A stretch of 64,000 nucleotides of DNA, taken from positions 1 through 64,000 of the forward strand of contig NZ_SSBL01000035.1 of NCBI RefSeq assembly GCF_004795105.1, in the 5' to 3' direction. A model generated the notes under the pieces. The model was given only the letters and a program-made list of their open reading frames with translations. It was not told the DNA's origin and did no database searches. The DNA comes from Streptomyces sp. A0642. GTDB taxonomy: Bacteria; Actinomycetota; Actinomycetes; Streptomycetales; Streptomycetaceae. Positions within the stretch are counted from its first letter, which is position 1. Each line of letters starts with the position of its first letter. Below are positions 44,169 through 53,285 of this stretch, piece after piece. Position numbers and translations under genes: made by a program.

Positions 44169-45620
44169 TCAGTCCTTCACCAGCGGGTTGTAGCCGATCG
44201 GCAGCTGGGCCGCGAACACCGCGGCCTGCGCACCGTAGGCGGGCCTCATGCGGATACCTCGGGTCGCCTTGATCGCGCGGGCCAGTTCCTGGCGGGCGGC
44301 GGGCAGGTCGGCCGTGCTGCGGGCGGTCGCGGTGACCATGAGCGTCCAGTCCGCCACCTGGGAGCCGCTGGCGACCTGGGCGGCCGCCTTCTCCGCTCGC
44401 TGGGCGTCAGCCCGCTGGCTGTACTTCGCGCGGCCCTTCACCTCGGCGGTCGCCTGCGCGCGCTGGTGAGCATGGCTGATCTCCCGCTCCAGCACCGCCT
44501 CGCCCTCGTACGGGTCGAGCACCCGGTAGGCGATGGTGATGCGCCGCTGGTACCGGCCGGGGGCCAGCAGCGGCAGCAGCATGCTGTACGGCAGCGGCCG
44601 ACGCGGCATCTCCCGCAGCACCCAGCTCACGGACACGCCGCCGTCGTGCGCGTACTCCTCCCACCCGTCGTCGGCGGCCTGCGGCCCGCACTCCGACCAC
44701 GACAGGTCCTCGAACTCCGCGTCCCTCGCGTTGAACACCTCCGGGTCGTACGCGCTGCGGACAATCCGGCGGAGGTCGATGTCGGTGGCCCGGCGCTCGA
44801 TGTCCGTGCCGGTCCCCGACAGGTCCAGCCCGTCGACCACCCGCAGCGCTTCGGCTACCTGCTCGGCGAGATCCGCCGGCGCGTTCACCGTCGCGTTCGG
44901 GTCCACGGTGACGCTCATCCAGGGCGCCACGCTGGCGGTCGCGTGCGGAGTCGTACGGACCAGCTCGTTGATGATCCGCTTGGCCAGCTGCGGGGCGTTC
45001 GGGTCCTGGCGGGCCTTCACGTCGTCGCCGAGGGCCTCCCCCGCTCCCGGGGTGATCTGGATCGTCACCGACGCGCCCTTGACCTGTTCGTCCGTGCTCA
45101 TCGCATCGAGCACGGACGACCAGGTGCGCAGGCTGCTCTGCACGGCCCCGGTCGGCGCCATGAGGCTGCCGCCCGGGGCGAGCAGGGTGGTGAGGGTCAT
45201 GTGCCCGGTCGTCCGGTTGTGGACGACGCCGACGGGCCGCCCGGAGGTCGGATCGTGGGCCTTGATCAGGGTGGATGAGGCCCCGACGCCCGGGAGGTCC
45301 AGGGCGTACGGGTGCGGGAGGAACAGCCGCCGGTAGGAGGTGGCGTCGAACCGGGCCGCTCTCCTCCAGGAGGCCTTGGCCCAGTAGTAGGACAGGGCGG
45401 ACATGCCGTGCCGCTTGGCGGCCGCCAGGGCGAACACGATGCCGGTCACCGGCAGGGTGACCAGCAGGGACAGCGGGACCTGAGTGGCGATCAGTCCGTC
45501 CGCCATCAGGGCCACGGCCGCGATCATCGTCGCGGTCCGCGACAGCCCGCCGAGGCCGAAGCTCCGGCGGGCACGGAAGCCGTCGACCATCAAGGTCTTC
45601 GGCACTTCATGGGCACTCAC
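44169..45620 (-). CDS. SCO6880-family transfer protein
   Basis: A 483-aa protein starting at GTG with GGAGGAG upstream and overlapping the preceding stop (GTGA). Two hydrophobic spans lie near 27-45 and 48-66 within a short N-terminal region. The later part (KRIINELVRTTPHATASVAPWMSVTV and QRRITIAYRVLDPYEGEAVLE) is characteristic of the SCO6880 family found beside actinobacterial VirB4/VirD4 genes. It probably forms the membrane-bound partner of the VirB4-like ATPase. Confidence 0.82.
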   Translation of the reverse strand: MSAHEVPKTLMVDGFRARRSFGLGGLSRTATMIAAVALMADGLIATQVPLSLLVTLPVTGIVFALAAAKRHGMSALSYYWAKASWRRAARFDATSYRRLFLPHPYALDLPGVGASSTLIKAHDPTSGRPVGVVHNRTTGHMTLTTLLAPGGSLMAPTGAVQSSLRTWSSVLDAMSTDEQVKGASVTIQITPGAGEALGDDVKARQDPNAPQLAKRIINELVRTTPHATASVAPWMSVTVDPNATVNAPADLAEQVAEALRVVDGLDLSGTGTDIERRATDIDLRRIVRSAYDPEVFNARDAEFEDLSWSECGPQAADDGWEEYAHDGGVSVSWVLREMPRRPLPYSMLLPLLAPGRYQRRITIAYRVLDPYEGEAVLEREISHAHQRAQATAEVKGRAKYSQRADAQRAEKAAAQVASGSQVADWTLMVTATARSTADLPAARQELARAIKATRGIRMRPAYGAQAAVFAAQLPIGYNPLVKD

Positions 45621-47098
45621 TGCTGGTCTCCTCCGCCCACTGCTCCGCTGGCCCCCTGGACCGCGTCGTTGACACCGTCCAGAACCTGGATCGTCGCGGC
45701 CACCGGGAGGGCCACGCTGGAAGCGCCCGCCCCCGCCGCGGCGGTGCCGGAGGTACCTGCGCCCTCCGTGAGGCCTTCGACGCCCACGCCTTCGGGTCCA
45801 ACCTGGCCAGGCACGTTGATTCCGGTCTCCTCGCCTGGGCTGCCGCCCTGCCTGCCCATGCTCTGTTCGACGCGCTGCGCGTGCCTGATCGGGTTGTCGT
45901 CCGGGTCGTCCGGGTCATCCGGGTCGTCCGGACCATCCGGCCCCGGCCCGCCACCGCCGCCACGGCTTCCGCCGCCGCCTCCGCCGTCACCGTCGCCTCC
46001 GGCCTTCCCTGCGAGGTAGCCCGCGGCCGCGCTGAGCGCTCCGCTGGCTCCGCCCGCACTCATCCCTGCGCCGGCTGCCGCGCCGAAGGGCGCGAAAATC
46101 TTCGTCAGCGGGCCGGGGGCGAGGATCGCGAGGACGAAGGTGGCCGCTCCGCGCAGCCACTCGGAGAGGGTCTGCGCGTGCCCGAACTCCGCGAAGCCGA
46201 CGCAGATGATGATGGCCACCGTCGGCTTGTACGCGATGATGACCAGGCCGCTGGTGATCAGGGACGGCGCCCACTTGCGGGTGGTGTCACCGCCGACGCG
46301 GCCGCCGCCGGCCACGGGCAGCAGCAGGCAGATGATGGGGATCGCGCTCTGCCGAAGGAAGATCATGACCAGCTGGATGAAGCCGATCAGCAGGAGCACC
46401 GCAACCACACACAGCAGCGTGATGGGGTTGGAAACCGCGGTGGGCAGCAGAACCGCGATGATCCGCTCGTAGGCCTGGCCGTCGTCGTCGAAGGTCGCGT
46501 TGACCACCCCGGCGCTCAGTGCGTCGCCGAGCACCAGCAGGATGGCGAACATCGAGACGCCGATGGTGGACAGGAACAGGTTCTCCACCCAGCCGGTCAT
46601 CGCCCGGCCGGCGTGTTTCACCTGCCCGGTCAGGGCCATCTTGCCCAGCTGCCACATCATCCCGGCTGCGGCGATCACCAGCCCGAGCCAGGTCATCATG
46701 CCCGCCAAGGTGGCGTTGCCACCCCACAGCCCGAGCCCCTCAAGGTCGACCGACGGGCCCAGCAACGCGACGGTGAGCGTCTTCTTGATCACCCACTTCG
46801 TCACGTCCGCAGCGCTCTTGATGATGTCTCCGAGGATGGAGTCCTGGACGCTTTTCCATGCCTCGTCCACCACCTTCGAGCCGACTTCTCCGACCTTGTC
46901 GCACAGCGACGAGCCGGTGAGCAGCTCGGCACCGAGGTCGACCGCGCCCAGGAGCGGACCGGCGCCGACCCGGCAGGTCACCTTGATGCCGCCGCCGACG
47001 ATCCCGTCGGCCGCTGCGGGCTGCACCGCGGATGCGGACAGCCCGAACACGGCGAGCAGAACGAGCAGGAACGACACCAGTCGCCGCTCGCCCCTCAC
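45617..47098 (-). CDS. VirB6/TrbL-like multispan membrane protein
   Basis: A 493-aa protein starting at GTG, overlapping the previous stop. A signal-like segment (VSFLLVLLAVFGLSASAVQPAAA) precedes a short extracytoplasmic part with two Cys and about six membrane spans between residues 130 and 370. A Gly/Asp-rich tail follows, containing a DDP repeat (GPDDPDDPDDPDD), and then a small-residue C-terminus. This is the usual layout of VirB6-type channel proteins in actinobacterial transfer clusters. Confidence 0.78.
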   Translation of the reverse strand: MRGERRLVSFLLVLLAVFGLSASAVQPAAADGIVGGGIKVTCRVGAGPLLGAVDLGAELLTGSSLCDKVGEVGSKVVDEAWKSVQDSILGDIIKSAADVTKWVIKKTLTVALLGPSVDLEGLGLWGGNATLAGMMTWLGLVIAAAGMMWQLGKMALTGQVKHAGRAMTGWVENLFLSTIGVSMFAILLVLGDALSAGVVNATFDDDGQAYERIIAVLLPTAVSNPITLLCVVAVLLLIGFIQLVMIFLRQSAIPIICLLLPVAGGGRVGGDTTRKWAPSLITSGLVIIAYKPTVAIIICVGFAEFGHAQTLSEWLRGAATFVLAILAPGPLTKIFAPFGAAAGAGMSAGGASGALSAAAGYLAGKAGGDGDGGGGGGSRGGGGGPGPDGPDDPDDPDDPDDNPIRHAQRVEQSMGRQGGSPGEETGINVPGQVGPEGVGVEGLTEGAGTSGTAAAGAGASSVALPVAATIQVLDGVNDAVQGASGAVGGGDQQ

Positions 47099-47886
47099 GA
47101 CGCTGCCCTGATGGCCGTCCATCCGGCCGCGTTGAACCCGGCGTCTCCGGGGGCCACCATCTGCGGCTCCGACTGGCCCTGAGCGGCATCCTGCGCGCGC
47201 CGGGTGGCGGACACCGAGAGCTTCCAGTCCCCGCCCTGCCACAGCGCGCCAACCAGGGTGCGGGAGTAGGAGCCCTCCTCCTTGACGGTTTCGCCCGCCT
47301 TCTGGACCACCCGGGACAGCAGCCACACACCGACCTCGTCAGTCGACTTCTTGACCACCTTGTAGCCGACCACGCTGCTGCGCACGTAGGCGCCGGACGG
47401 AAGCGGCTGCCCCGGCTTCACTCCCATGCTCCGCGCGATGGTCTTGTCGCTCTCGCCCGCGCTCAGCTCGACCCGTTCGGCGGCCGCCGCGGACTGGTCG
47501 GCCTGCCCGATGTACCCGTAGTAGAGGCGCAGCTGCTCATCGACGTTGGACGTGCTGCCCTCCACCACGGTGGTGTTGGCTGCGGCCGCCATCGCGACCG
47601 CCCCCTCCGTGGTGTGAGGGAAGCCGACCTGACTGCCCCGTTCGTCGGTGCGCTCCCCCCGCGGGAGCGCCGACCACCGTTCCGGCTCGGTCCAGTCGTC
47701 CGGCGGCGCGTACGTCGCCGACGGAGACGGGCTCGCGCTCGCGCTCGCCCCGCCCTTGGCCGGGGTGTCCGGCTCGTCGTCGCCTCCGCTGAGCAGGGCG
47801 TAGGCCGTCAGCGCGAGTACGGCGACGAGCGCCACGCCCGCGAGCCACGTGCCCTTGGTGTTCCATGTCCCCCTGGTGCGTGCCAT
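47095..47886 (-). CDS. membrane-anchored transfer protein (VirB8/TcpC position)
   Basis: A 263-aa protein with a single N-terminal span (LAGVALVAVLALTAYALLSG, about 15-34), a Ser/Pro-rich linker and an extracytoplasmic domain that includes EGAVAMAAAANTT and GWTAIRAAS. Layout and position agree with the VirB8/TcpC role, though sequence identity to those families is not evident. It overlaps the VirB6-like gene by four bases. Confidence 0.68.
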   Translation of the reverse strand: MARTRGTWNTKGTWLAGVALVAVLALTAYALLSGGDDEPDTPAKGGASASASPSPSATYAPPDDWTEPERWSALPRGERTDERGSQVGFPHTTEGAVAMAAAANTTVVEGSTSNVDEQLRLYYGYIGQADQSAAAAERVELSAGESDKTIARSMGVKPGQPLPSGAYVRSSVVGYKVVKKSTDEVGVWLLSRVVQKAGETVKEEGSYSRTLVGALWQGGDWKLSVSATRRAQDAAQGQSEPQMVAPGDAGFNAAGWTAIRAAS

Positions 47887-47896
47887 GTCAGCCCCC

Positions 47897-48220
47897 TCAG
47901 CCTGCGATGCCGTTGAGGATGGCGATCAGGGAACTCGACAACAAAATGGCGGCGATGCCGCCTCCCATCCATTTGAAGGGCTCGGACCCGCCACCGTTAC
48001 GGCTCTTGTCCGCAACGGCGAGCTTGTAGACGCCGAACGCCGCGCCGCCGACTCCGGCCAGGATCAGCAGCCACAGGCCGTAGCCGAAGATTTCAGCGAC
48101 GGGTCCGTCCATGCCGGGGATCTTCGTCGGCTTGGCGCCGGGGATCAGGTTGCCGCCGCCCTCCTTCTTGTCGTCATCCGCCGCCAGGTACATCGTCGCG
48201 GCGAGCCGTTCCAGGGCCAT
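47897..48220 (-). CDS. small two-span membrane protein (pilin-like position)
   Basis: A 107-aa protein with spans at about 46-66 (IFGYGLWLLILAGVGGAAFGV) and 85-104 (GGGIAAILLSSSLIAIL), joined by a short basic loop. This is the size and topology of VirB2/TrbC pilins and of TrbC-like subunits in actinobacterial clusters. No leader peptidase site is apparent. It precedes the VirB8-position gene by 10 bp. Confidence 0.65.
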   Translation of the reverse strand: MALERLAATMYLAADDDKKEGGGNLIPGAKPTKIPGMDGPVAEIFGYGLWLLILAGVGGAAFGVYKLAVADKSRNGGGSEPFKWMGGGIAAILLSSSLIAILNGIAG

Positions 48221-48222
48221 GA

Positions 48223-48699
48223 TCAGTTCCTCTCCATCGTGCGCCGCAGCTTCTCGGCTGCGGACTGGACGTCCTTGTACTCCAAGGCCTCGTCAGGCCC
48301 CTTAACGGCCCGCAGGACAGGCAGGTACGGCACCTTCGCCACTCCGGCCAGTCGTCCCTCCAGGGCACGGATCAAGAAGCGCGCGTCCTGGACCGGCCGC
48401 GCCGGCGCGTCAGCCACCCACACGAGCCACGGCTTCGGCATGGCCCCCCACCGCAGCAAGGTCTCCTCCACGCGCGTGGCCCCGTGCAGGGTCGTGTCGG
48501 ACACGAGGACCGGAGCGACCCCGTACGGGACGCGCTCGCCCGGCATCATGATTCGGGCGCGGGCTCCGCCGGCGTCGCCGTCGAGCATTCGGGCAACCGT
48601 CGCTCCTGCAATGCCGTTGCCGTCTACCGGCATCAGGGCCCACCGGAGCACAACCGGTGCCACGTCGCCCGGGGTTGGCGTCACCTGTTGAGTGGTCAT
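48223..48699 (-). CDS. hypothetical protein, first gene of the transfer operon
   Basis: A 158-aa soluble protein with GGGGGGAG about 7 bases before its ATG. Strand-rich centre (PYGVAPVLVSDTTLHGATRVEETLLRWG) and a helical basic C-terminus. The family is not recognised. Being first in the transfer operon, two bases before the pilin-like gene, it could be a small accessory or regulatory component. Confidence 0.62.
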   Translation of the reverse strand: MTTQQVTPTPGDVAPVVLRWALMPVDGNGIAGATVARMLDGDAGGARARIMMPGERVPYGVAPVLVSDTTLHGATRVEETLLRWGAMPKPWLVWVADAPARPVQDARFLIRALEGRLAGVAKVPYLPVLRAVKGPDEALEYKDVQSAAEKLRRTMERN

Positions 48700-48994
48700 G
48701 CCGCAACTCCCCCCTGTGTAGCTTCGTTTAAGTCACGATATTGGGTTCTTGGGATCACTGAGGCTAGCGTGAACCACGGACAAACCTGGACGGTGTTTTC
48801 GCGGTAGCCGGAGGTCAGATCGCAGGTGCAGCTCTACAGCAATGCGCGAAAGCGCGGGCTCTGCCCGCAAAGTGAGGGTTGCTTCGAAACGGATGCCGCA
48901 TCACGGTCGGTGACACCGGCCTTCTTCGCCGCGTCAGCATTCGAACCCATCAGCCACACCCCCGAGTCGCCAATGGTCCCGCTCGGACGCCCCT

Positions 48995-49011
48995 ATTTCG
49001 CTGCACGAAAT
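48995..49011. promoter_or_regulatory. ATTTCG-N5-CGAAAT palindrome, transfer copy 1
   Basis: ATTTCGCTGCACGAAAT has the same perfect 6-bp arms and 5-bp spacer as the site at 17746. Confidence 0.7.
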
Positions 49012-49023
49012 GACGAGGCCGAT

Positions 49024-49040
49024 ATTTCGCTGAGCGAAGT
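49024..49040. promoter_or_regulatory. ATTTCG-N5-CGAAGT palindrome, transfer copy 2
   Basis: ATTTCGCTGAGCGAAGT differs from copy 1 by one arm base and starts 29 bp after it, suggesting paired operators. Confidence 0.65.
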
Positions 49041-49208
49041 GCACCTATGCGAGACCTTGATCCGACCCTACGGGAACCGCGGCGCCGCCCACGGCCCGGG
49101 CCCTGCCCCAATGGAGGCGCACATGCCGATCGCATCGTGATCTAGTACGGCAAAAGTCACACAAGCGACACGACTGCGAGAAGAGAAACACGCACGGGGG
49201 GATGACGC

Positions 49209-50288
49209 ATGAAGGTGATCATGGGGGCTGTCGCCGCGGTGATAGGCCTCGCCGTACTGGCCTTCATCGGGGTGGTAGTGCTGATCGTGGACGACGACGC
49301 ATCGGCCGCCGAAACGACCGACGGCGGGGGCGGGTTGCAGGGCGTTCCCGAAGAGTTCCGCAAGTGGATCCTCAAGGCCGACGCCGACTGCAAGGAACCG
49401 GGGATGTCTCCGGCGCTGCTGGCCGCTCAGCTCTACCAGGAGAGCGGATTCAGCACCGACCGCAAGAAGGCGGTCAGCGAGGTCGGCGCCGCAGGCCCCG
49501 CGCAGTTCATGCCGGGGACCTGGGCCACCTGGGGGCGCGACTCGGACGGCAACGGAGAGGTCTCCCTCTGGGACATCGGTGACGCCGTCATCGCGCAGGG
49601 CCGCATGATGTGCTCGCTGCTGAAGTCGGCGAAGACCTCCGGATACCCCGGCGGAGTCCAGGCCCTCGCGCTCGCCGGCTACAACGCCGGATGGGGCGCG
49701 GTCGAGCGATTCGGCGGCGTGCCTCCCATCTGGTTCGCCCGTGAGAAGGGCCAGAAGGAGGGTCAGACCTACCACTACGTGAAGGTCATCCTCGCGGGCA
49801 TGAAGCGCTTCGAAGGCCCCGGCCTGCTCACGGTTTCCGGGTCCGGTTCAGGCCCGGACGCCCTGCGGAAGGCGGCCACCCGGATGGGGACTCCGTACGC
49901 GTACGGAGGCGGCGGTCCGGCTGGCCCCTCGACCGGTTTCTGCGACGGCACCAACGGCTACCTCAACGGCTCGTGCGCCGCGAGCAAGACCATCGGGTTC
50001 GACTGCTCCAGCCTCGTCCAGTACGGGTACTGGCCGAAGCTGAAACTGCCCCGGACAGCCCAAGCACAGTACGGCGCCACCTCCGATCACCCCGTGTCCC
50101 GCAGCGACCTCAAGCCGGGCGACCTGCTGTTCTGGGCGAAGGGCGGAAGCGGCTTCATCTACCACGTCGCGATCTACGCGGGCGACGGCAACGTGCTGCA
50201 CGCGCCGCGCACCGGACGCACCGTGAGCATCGCACCGCTGACCTCCGCGATGCCGCAGGGCGACTACGTCGGCGCGACCCGCCCCTGA
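49209..50288 (+). CDS. bifunctional lytic transglycosylase / NlpC-P60 peptidase
   Basis: A 359-aa cell-wall hydrolase. One N-terminal span (about 5-27) anchors or exports it. The SLT domain (about 45-205) has the catalytic Glu78 in QESGFS and AGYNAGWG. The NlpC/P60 domain (about 217-359) has Cys266 in GFDCSSLVQYGY and His319 in YHVAIYAG. It cuts glycan and peptide bonds to open peptidoglycan for the transfer channel, as VirB1 proteins do. Divergent from the transfer operon, with a strong terminator after it. Confidence 0.92.
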   Translation: MKVIMGAVAAVIGLAVLAFIGVVVLIVDDDASAAETTDGGGGLQGVPEEFRKWILKADADCKEPGMSPALLAAQLYQESGFSTDRKKAVSEVGAAGPAQFMPGTWATWGRDSDGNGEVSLWDIGDAVIAQGRMMCSLLKSAKTSGYPGGVQALALAGYNAGWGAVERFGGVPPIWFAREKGQKEGQTYHYVKVILAGMKRFEGPGLLTVSGSGSGPDALRKAATRMGTPYAYGGGGPAGPSTGFCDGTNGYLNGSCAASKTIGFDCSSLVQYGYWPKLKLPRTAQAQYGATSDHPVSRSDLKPGDLLFWAKGGSGFIYHVAIYAGDGNVLHAPRTGRTVSIAPLTSAMPQGDYVGATRP

Positions 50289-50298
50289 CCCGAAACGA

Positions 50299-50336
50299 AC
50301 GTGTGCCGCAGACCCGAAAAGGTCTGCGGCACACGT
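50299..50336. terminator. bidirectional terminator
   Basis: Perfect 16-bp arms ACGTGTGCCGCAGACC / GGTCTGCGGCACACGT with a 6-nt loop, between converging genes. Confidence 0.9.
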
Positions 50337-50355
50337 GCGTCCAGACGGTGAACAA

Positions 50356-51501
50356 CTACCGGGTCTTGCCGCCCTTCGCGACCGGCCCGGCCTCCCGGTG
50401 CGGAGCCACACCGGGCTGTGAAGGCGCCGCGCCCTTCGACGCGGTCGCCTTAGTAGGTCCCACGCTCGGCGACGTCGACCGGGCCGCCGTGGTGTTCACC
50501 TTCGCCCGGGACTCCGCCGGTCCGCCGCCCCCCTTACGCAGTGCGTCGTTGGCGGCCAGGACCAGCCGACCGCCCATCTGTGACTTCGGCCCCTCCTGCC
50601 ACGAGGTGTCCTTCGACAGACGCGCCAGACGCTCCGCCACCTGATTACCCGCGTCCCCCCTGGCCATCCGCGCGGCGACCAGGGGCCACTGCTTCGACAT
50701 CACGAGAAGGTCCGCCTCCCGCTCCATCCCGGGCATCGCCTCGCGCACCATCCGCGTGAAGCGCGCGTTCTCCTGCGGGTCGATGGCCAGCTGCCGAAGC
50801 GCTCGCTCCCGGTCGGAGAGGTCCAGGTCCTTGGGGACGTCCAGACCCGTCGTCAGCGGCCCCCAGGACAGCATCGCGTCGCGGCTCGTCGTCGGGGCCT
50901 CGGCGGCGCTGAGGACCTTCGCAACAGCCTGGTCGACCCCGATGCCTTCCTCGTGCGCGGACGTGAGAATCGCCCGCACGTCGACATCGCGCTCGTCCAG
51001 CGCCGACATCTTCGCCGCGATCTCGGGCCACGCCGGGGAGGACAGAATCGCCTCGCGCACCGGCCCCGCCGGCATCGTCTCCCGCAGCATCTTGGCCCAC
51101 GGCTCCGTGCCCTCACGGGCAATCCTTTCGGCGTTCGCCGCGACCGCGTCCCGCACCGTCACCGTGATCTCGCCGACGCGCGGGAGCATCGCCTCCAGGT
51201 CGACCCCGGCGTTGCGCAGCGCCATGAGCTGCTGCGCGAGCTGCGGCCAGTCCGCGCCTTCCATCAGCGCCGCGCTGATGTCCGGCGGGAGGAACTTCTT
51301 CATCTCCTCGGAGGCATCGACCACCGCCTTCTCGGCGGGCGGCAGTTCCTCCTCCTTCCCGGCCTTCTTCTGCTGGTGACGGCGCACCGCGTCCGCGATG
51401 GCCATGACCAACTGGAACGACATCCTGGCGGTCTGCACCGCCTCGGCGGCGGCCGCCGCGAAGGCCTCGCTTGCCTGCTCCTCTGGCGTTGGTGTCGTCA
51501 T
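50356..51501 (-). CDS. hypothetical transfer-associated protein
   Basis: A 381-aa helical, Ala-rich protein directly downstream of the relaxase in the same direction (14-bp gap). It has several repeated helical blocks with AREAMPG or LRETMPAGPV and a segment resembling WPLVAARMARG. A basic, low-complexity C-terminal tail (about 330-381) may bind nucleic acid. No domain identified; the position implies a role in relaxosome function or DNA processing. Confidence 0.65.
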   Translation of the reverse strand: MTTPTPEEQASEAFAAAAAEAVQTARMSFQLVMAIADAVRRHQQKKAGKEEELPPAEKAVVDASEEMKKFLPPDISAALMEGADWPQLAQQLMALRNAGVDLEAMLPRVGEITVTVRDAVAANAERIAREGTEPWAKMLRETMPAGPVREAILSSPAWPEIAAKMSALDERDVDVRAILTSAHEEGIGVDQAVAKVLSAAEAPTTSRDAMLSWGPLTTGLDVPKDLDLSDRERALRQLAIDPQENARFTRMVREAMPGMEREADLLVMSKQWPLVAARMARGDAGNQVAERLARLSKDTSWQEGPKSQMGGRLVLAANDALRKGGGGPAESRAKVNTTAARSTSPSVGPTKATASKGAAPSQPGVAPHREAGPVAKGGKTR

Positions 51502-51515
51502 GCCTCATCCCCTCG

Positions 51516-53285
51516 TTATCGGGCCCGCTTCGGCCCCTTGCGCTGCTCGTCGCCCGGCGGCCGACGTGTCGGCCCGGGCGCCCCCGTCTTGCGGGCTGTA
51601 CCGGCGCGTCCGGTGCCCCCCGTGGACGTCGGCGACGGGTTCTTACCGGAGGCGGGCGCCGTCGAACCGCGCTGGCGCTGCCACCCGTCCAGACGCCATG
51701 TAAGCACTTCTGCAACGGAGTCCGCTGAGGTCATCTCCCGGCGAGCGGCTACAGCGGCGAGCACATCGACCGGATCCTCGCCGGTCTTCTCGACCGCGAC
51801 CAGGCGCTTGCGCAGGGCGGGCCACGCCGGATCGGCAAGCACCGCAGTCGCGTGCTCGGGCAGGGCCTGCTGGAGCACTCCCGCCATCGGCCGCTCGCCG
51901 GACGCGACGGGTGTCCGGCGGGGGCCGCCCGGCCGTGCCGCCGAACGCTTGGGGCGCGGCCGGTACTCGCGGGCGGCGGCCGCGCCGGCGGTCACCTCGA
52001 CCGCCTCGCGCAGCATCCGACCGGCCCGCCCCGAGGCCTGCGCCTGGACGCGATGGTCCTGCGCCTGGTGCCAGCGCTGGGACGCCTCGATGGCCTTCAC
52101 CAGAGCGAGCAGGAAGCCGAGACCGGCAGCGGTGTCGTTGCGGCCGAGTGCCGCCGCCGACTGCGACAAAAGCTGTGACGACTCCCGGTAGAGAGTGCGC
52201 GCCTGCCCCTCCAGGATCCGGTCACCCGGGACGCGGGACGCGCGCTCGAACTCGCGGGCGGCCTCCCTCATTCGCTCGCGCACCATGCGCGGTGAAACGA
52301 CGGCGGCGATGACGATGAGGTCGCCGAGTGCGGAGACGTCACCGGCTCCCTGGCTCAGCCCGCCGGCGCCGAGCTGGTCGGCGGCCGCGCGCACCCGACG
52401 CTCCGCCTCCTGCCACATCTCGGCCGCTGCGACCGTCGGCACAACCGTCGGCGTCTGCCAGCGTTCGCGTACCCGCGGCAGGGACAGGTCGGGTGCCAGC
52501 TTGGTACCCGGGAACCAGACCGCCGCCTGCTCCGCATTGCGGTCTCCCGGCAGCGCCACGGAGTAGCCCGTGACGTTTCCGTCGGGCGCGACCCTCTGCT
52601 TGACCCGGATGCCGGAGGCGGTGACGCGGGCGAAGAAATCAGCATCGCTGACCGCGACCGCGGCCGCCTCGCGTACGGCTCGCAGGAGAGTGAGGCGGGC
52701 AGGCTCAGCGAGCCCTCGGCGCACCGCCTTCTCCTCCTCTCCCGTCTTCGGCCACTCGCTGGCTGTCTTGTCGCGGTGCGTCAGCTGACGCAGTCCGAAC
52801 TCGACCTCGAACTGTCGCGCGGCCTGCTGCATTTTCGCGATGTCCTGGCGCAGCCACATGTTGCGCCCGTCCTGGCGGGCGGCTGTCGCGACGATGTGGA
52901 TGTGGTCGTCCGCGTGCCTGATCGCCACCCATCGACAGGCCTCGTCGTCGCCGTGCGGAGAGACTCCGGCAACGTGCATCATCTCGCGGGCCACGCGCGC
53001 CCACTCGGCGTCGGAGAGCAGCCGGTCTTCGGGCGCGTTGCGCACCGCGACGTGGTAGACGTGCTTCGCCGGCCGCTTGCCCAGAAGGGCGTGGACCGGG
53101 GCGTCCAGCATGAGCGCCAGATCGGCGATGGTCATCTCCGTCGACCGCGCCGGGTCCTCGACGTAGGGGTCGCCCCACGAGGCGACCATGTGCGCATCGA
53201 CGTGTTCGTCGCGCTTGCCCGGACCGTAGAGGTAGTCGAGCAGGCCCCAGGTGTCCGTGCCGTCGCGCGCCCGCTTCGGCATCAC
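51516..53285 (-). CDS. MobA/VirD2-type relaxase
   Basis: A 589-aa relaxase that nicks oriT and pilots single-stranded DNA. The N-terminus has Tyr residues in LLDYLYGPGK (about 15-25) and a HUH-type metal motif HADDHIHIVA (His128 and His130). The catalytic domain extends to about 270; a helical middle and a basic C-terminal tail of low complexity follow. GTG at 53285 overlaps the MobC stop; ATG at 53282 is the alternative. The exact MOB class is not fixed here. Confidence 0.88.
   Translation of the reverse strand: MMPKRARDGTDTWGLLDYLYGPGKRDEHVDAHMVASWGDPYVEDPARSTEMTIADLALMLDAPVHALLGKRPAKHVYHVAVRNAPEDRLLSDAEWARVAREMMHVAGVSPHGDDEACRWVAIRHADDHIHIVATAARQDGRNMWLRQDIAKMQQAARQFEVEFGLRQLTHRDKTASEWPKTGEEEKAVRRGLAEPARLTLLRAVREAAAVAVSDADFFARVTASGIRVKQRVAPDGNVTGYSVALPGDRNAEQAAVWFPGTKLAPDLSLPRVRERWQTPTVVPTVAAAEMWQEAERRVRAAADQLGAGGLSQGAGDVSALGDLIVIAAVVSPRMVRERMREAAREFERASRVPGDRILEGQARTLYRESSQLLSQSAAALGRNDTAAGLGFLLALVKAIEASQRWHQAQDHRVQAQASGRAGRMLREAVEVTAGAAAAREYRPRPKRSAARPGGPRRTPVASGERPMAGVLQQALPEHATAVLADPAWPALRKRLVAVEKTGEDPVDVLAAVAARREMTSADSVAEVLTWRLDGWQRQRGSTAPASGKNPSPTSTGGTGRAGTARKTGAPGPTRRPPGDEQRKGPKRAR

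Larger units (their letters stand above)
48700..49208. promoter_or_regulatory. divergent promoter region between transfer operon and lysin gene
   Basis: This 509-bp gap is comparatively AT-rich and holds no supported gene. It contains two ATTTCG-N5-CGAA(A/G)T palindromes and the hairpin-like GCGCGAAAGCGCGGG near 48844. The control of both leftward transfer genes and the rightward lysin gene most likely lies here. A 104-codon open frame at 48826-49140 has no plausible start site or composition and is not called. Confidence 0.6.

Noticed and set aside
45899..45935. Short tandem repeat resembling a small repeat array
   Set aside because: It is the coding repeat for the DDP-rich tail of the VirB6-like protein, in frame, with no spacer structure, so not a CRISPR.
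48826..49140. A 104-codon rightward frame in the transfer promoter region
   Set aside because: No ribosome-binding site, unusual composition, and it spans the palindromic operators; better seen as regulatory DNA.
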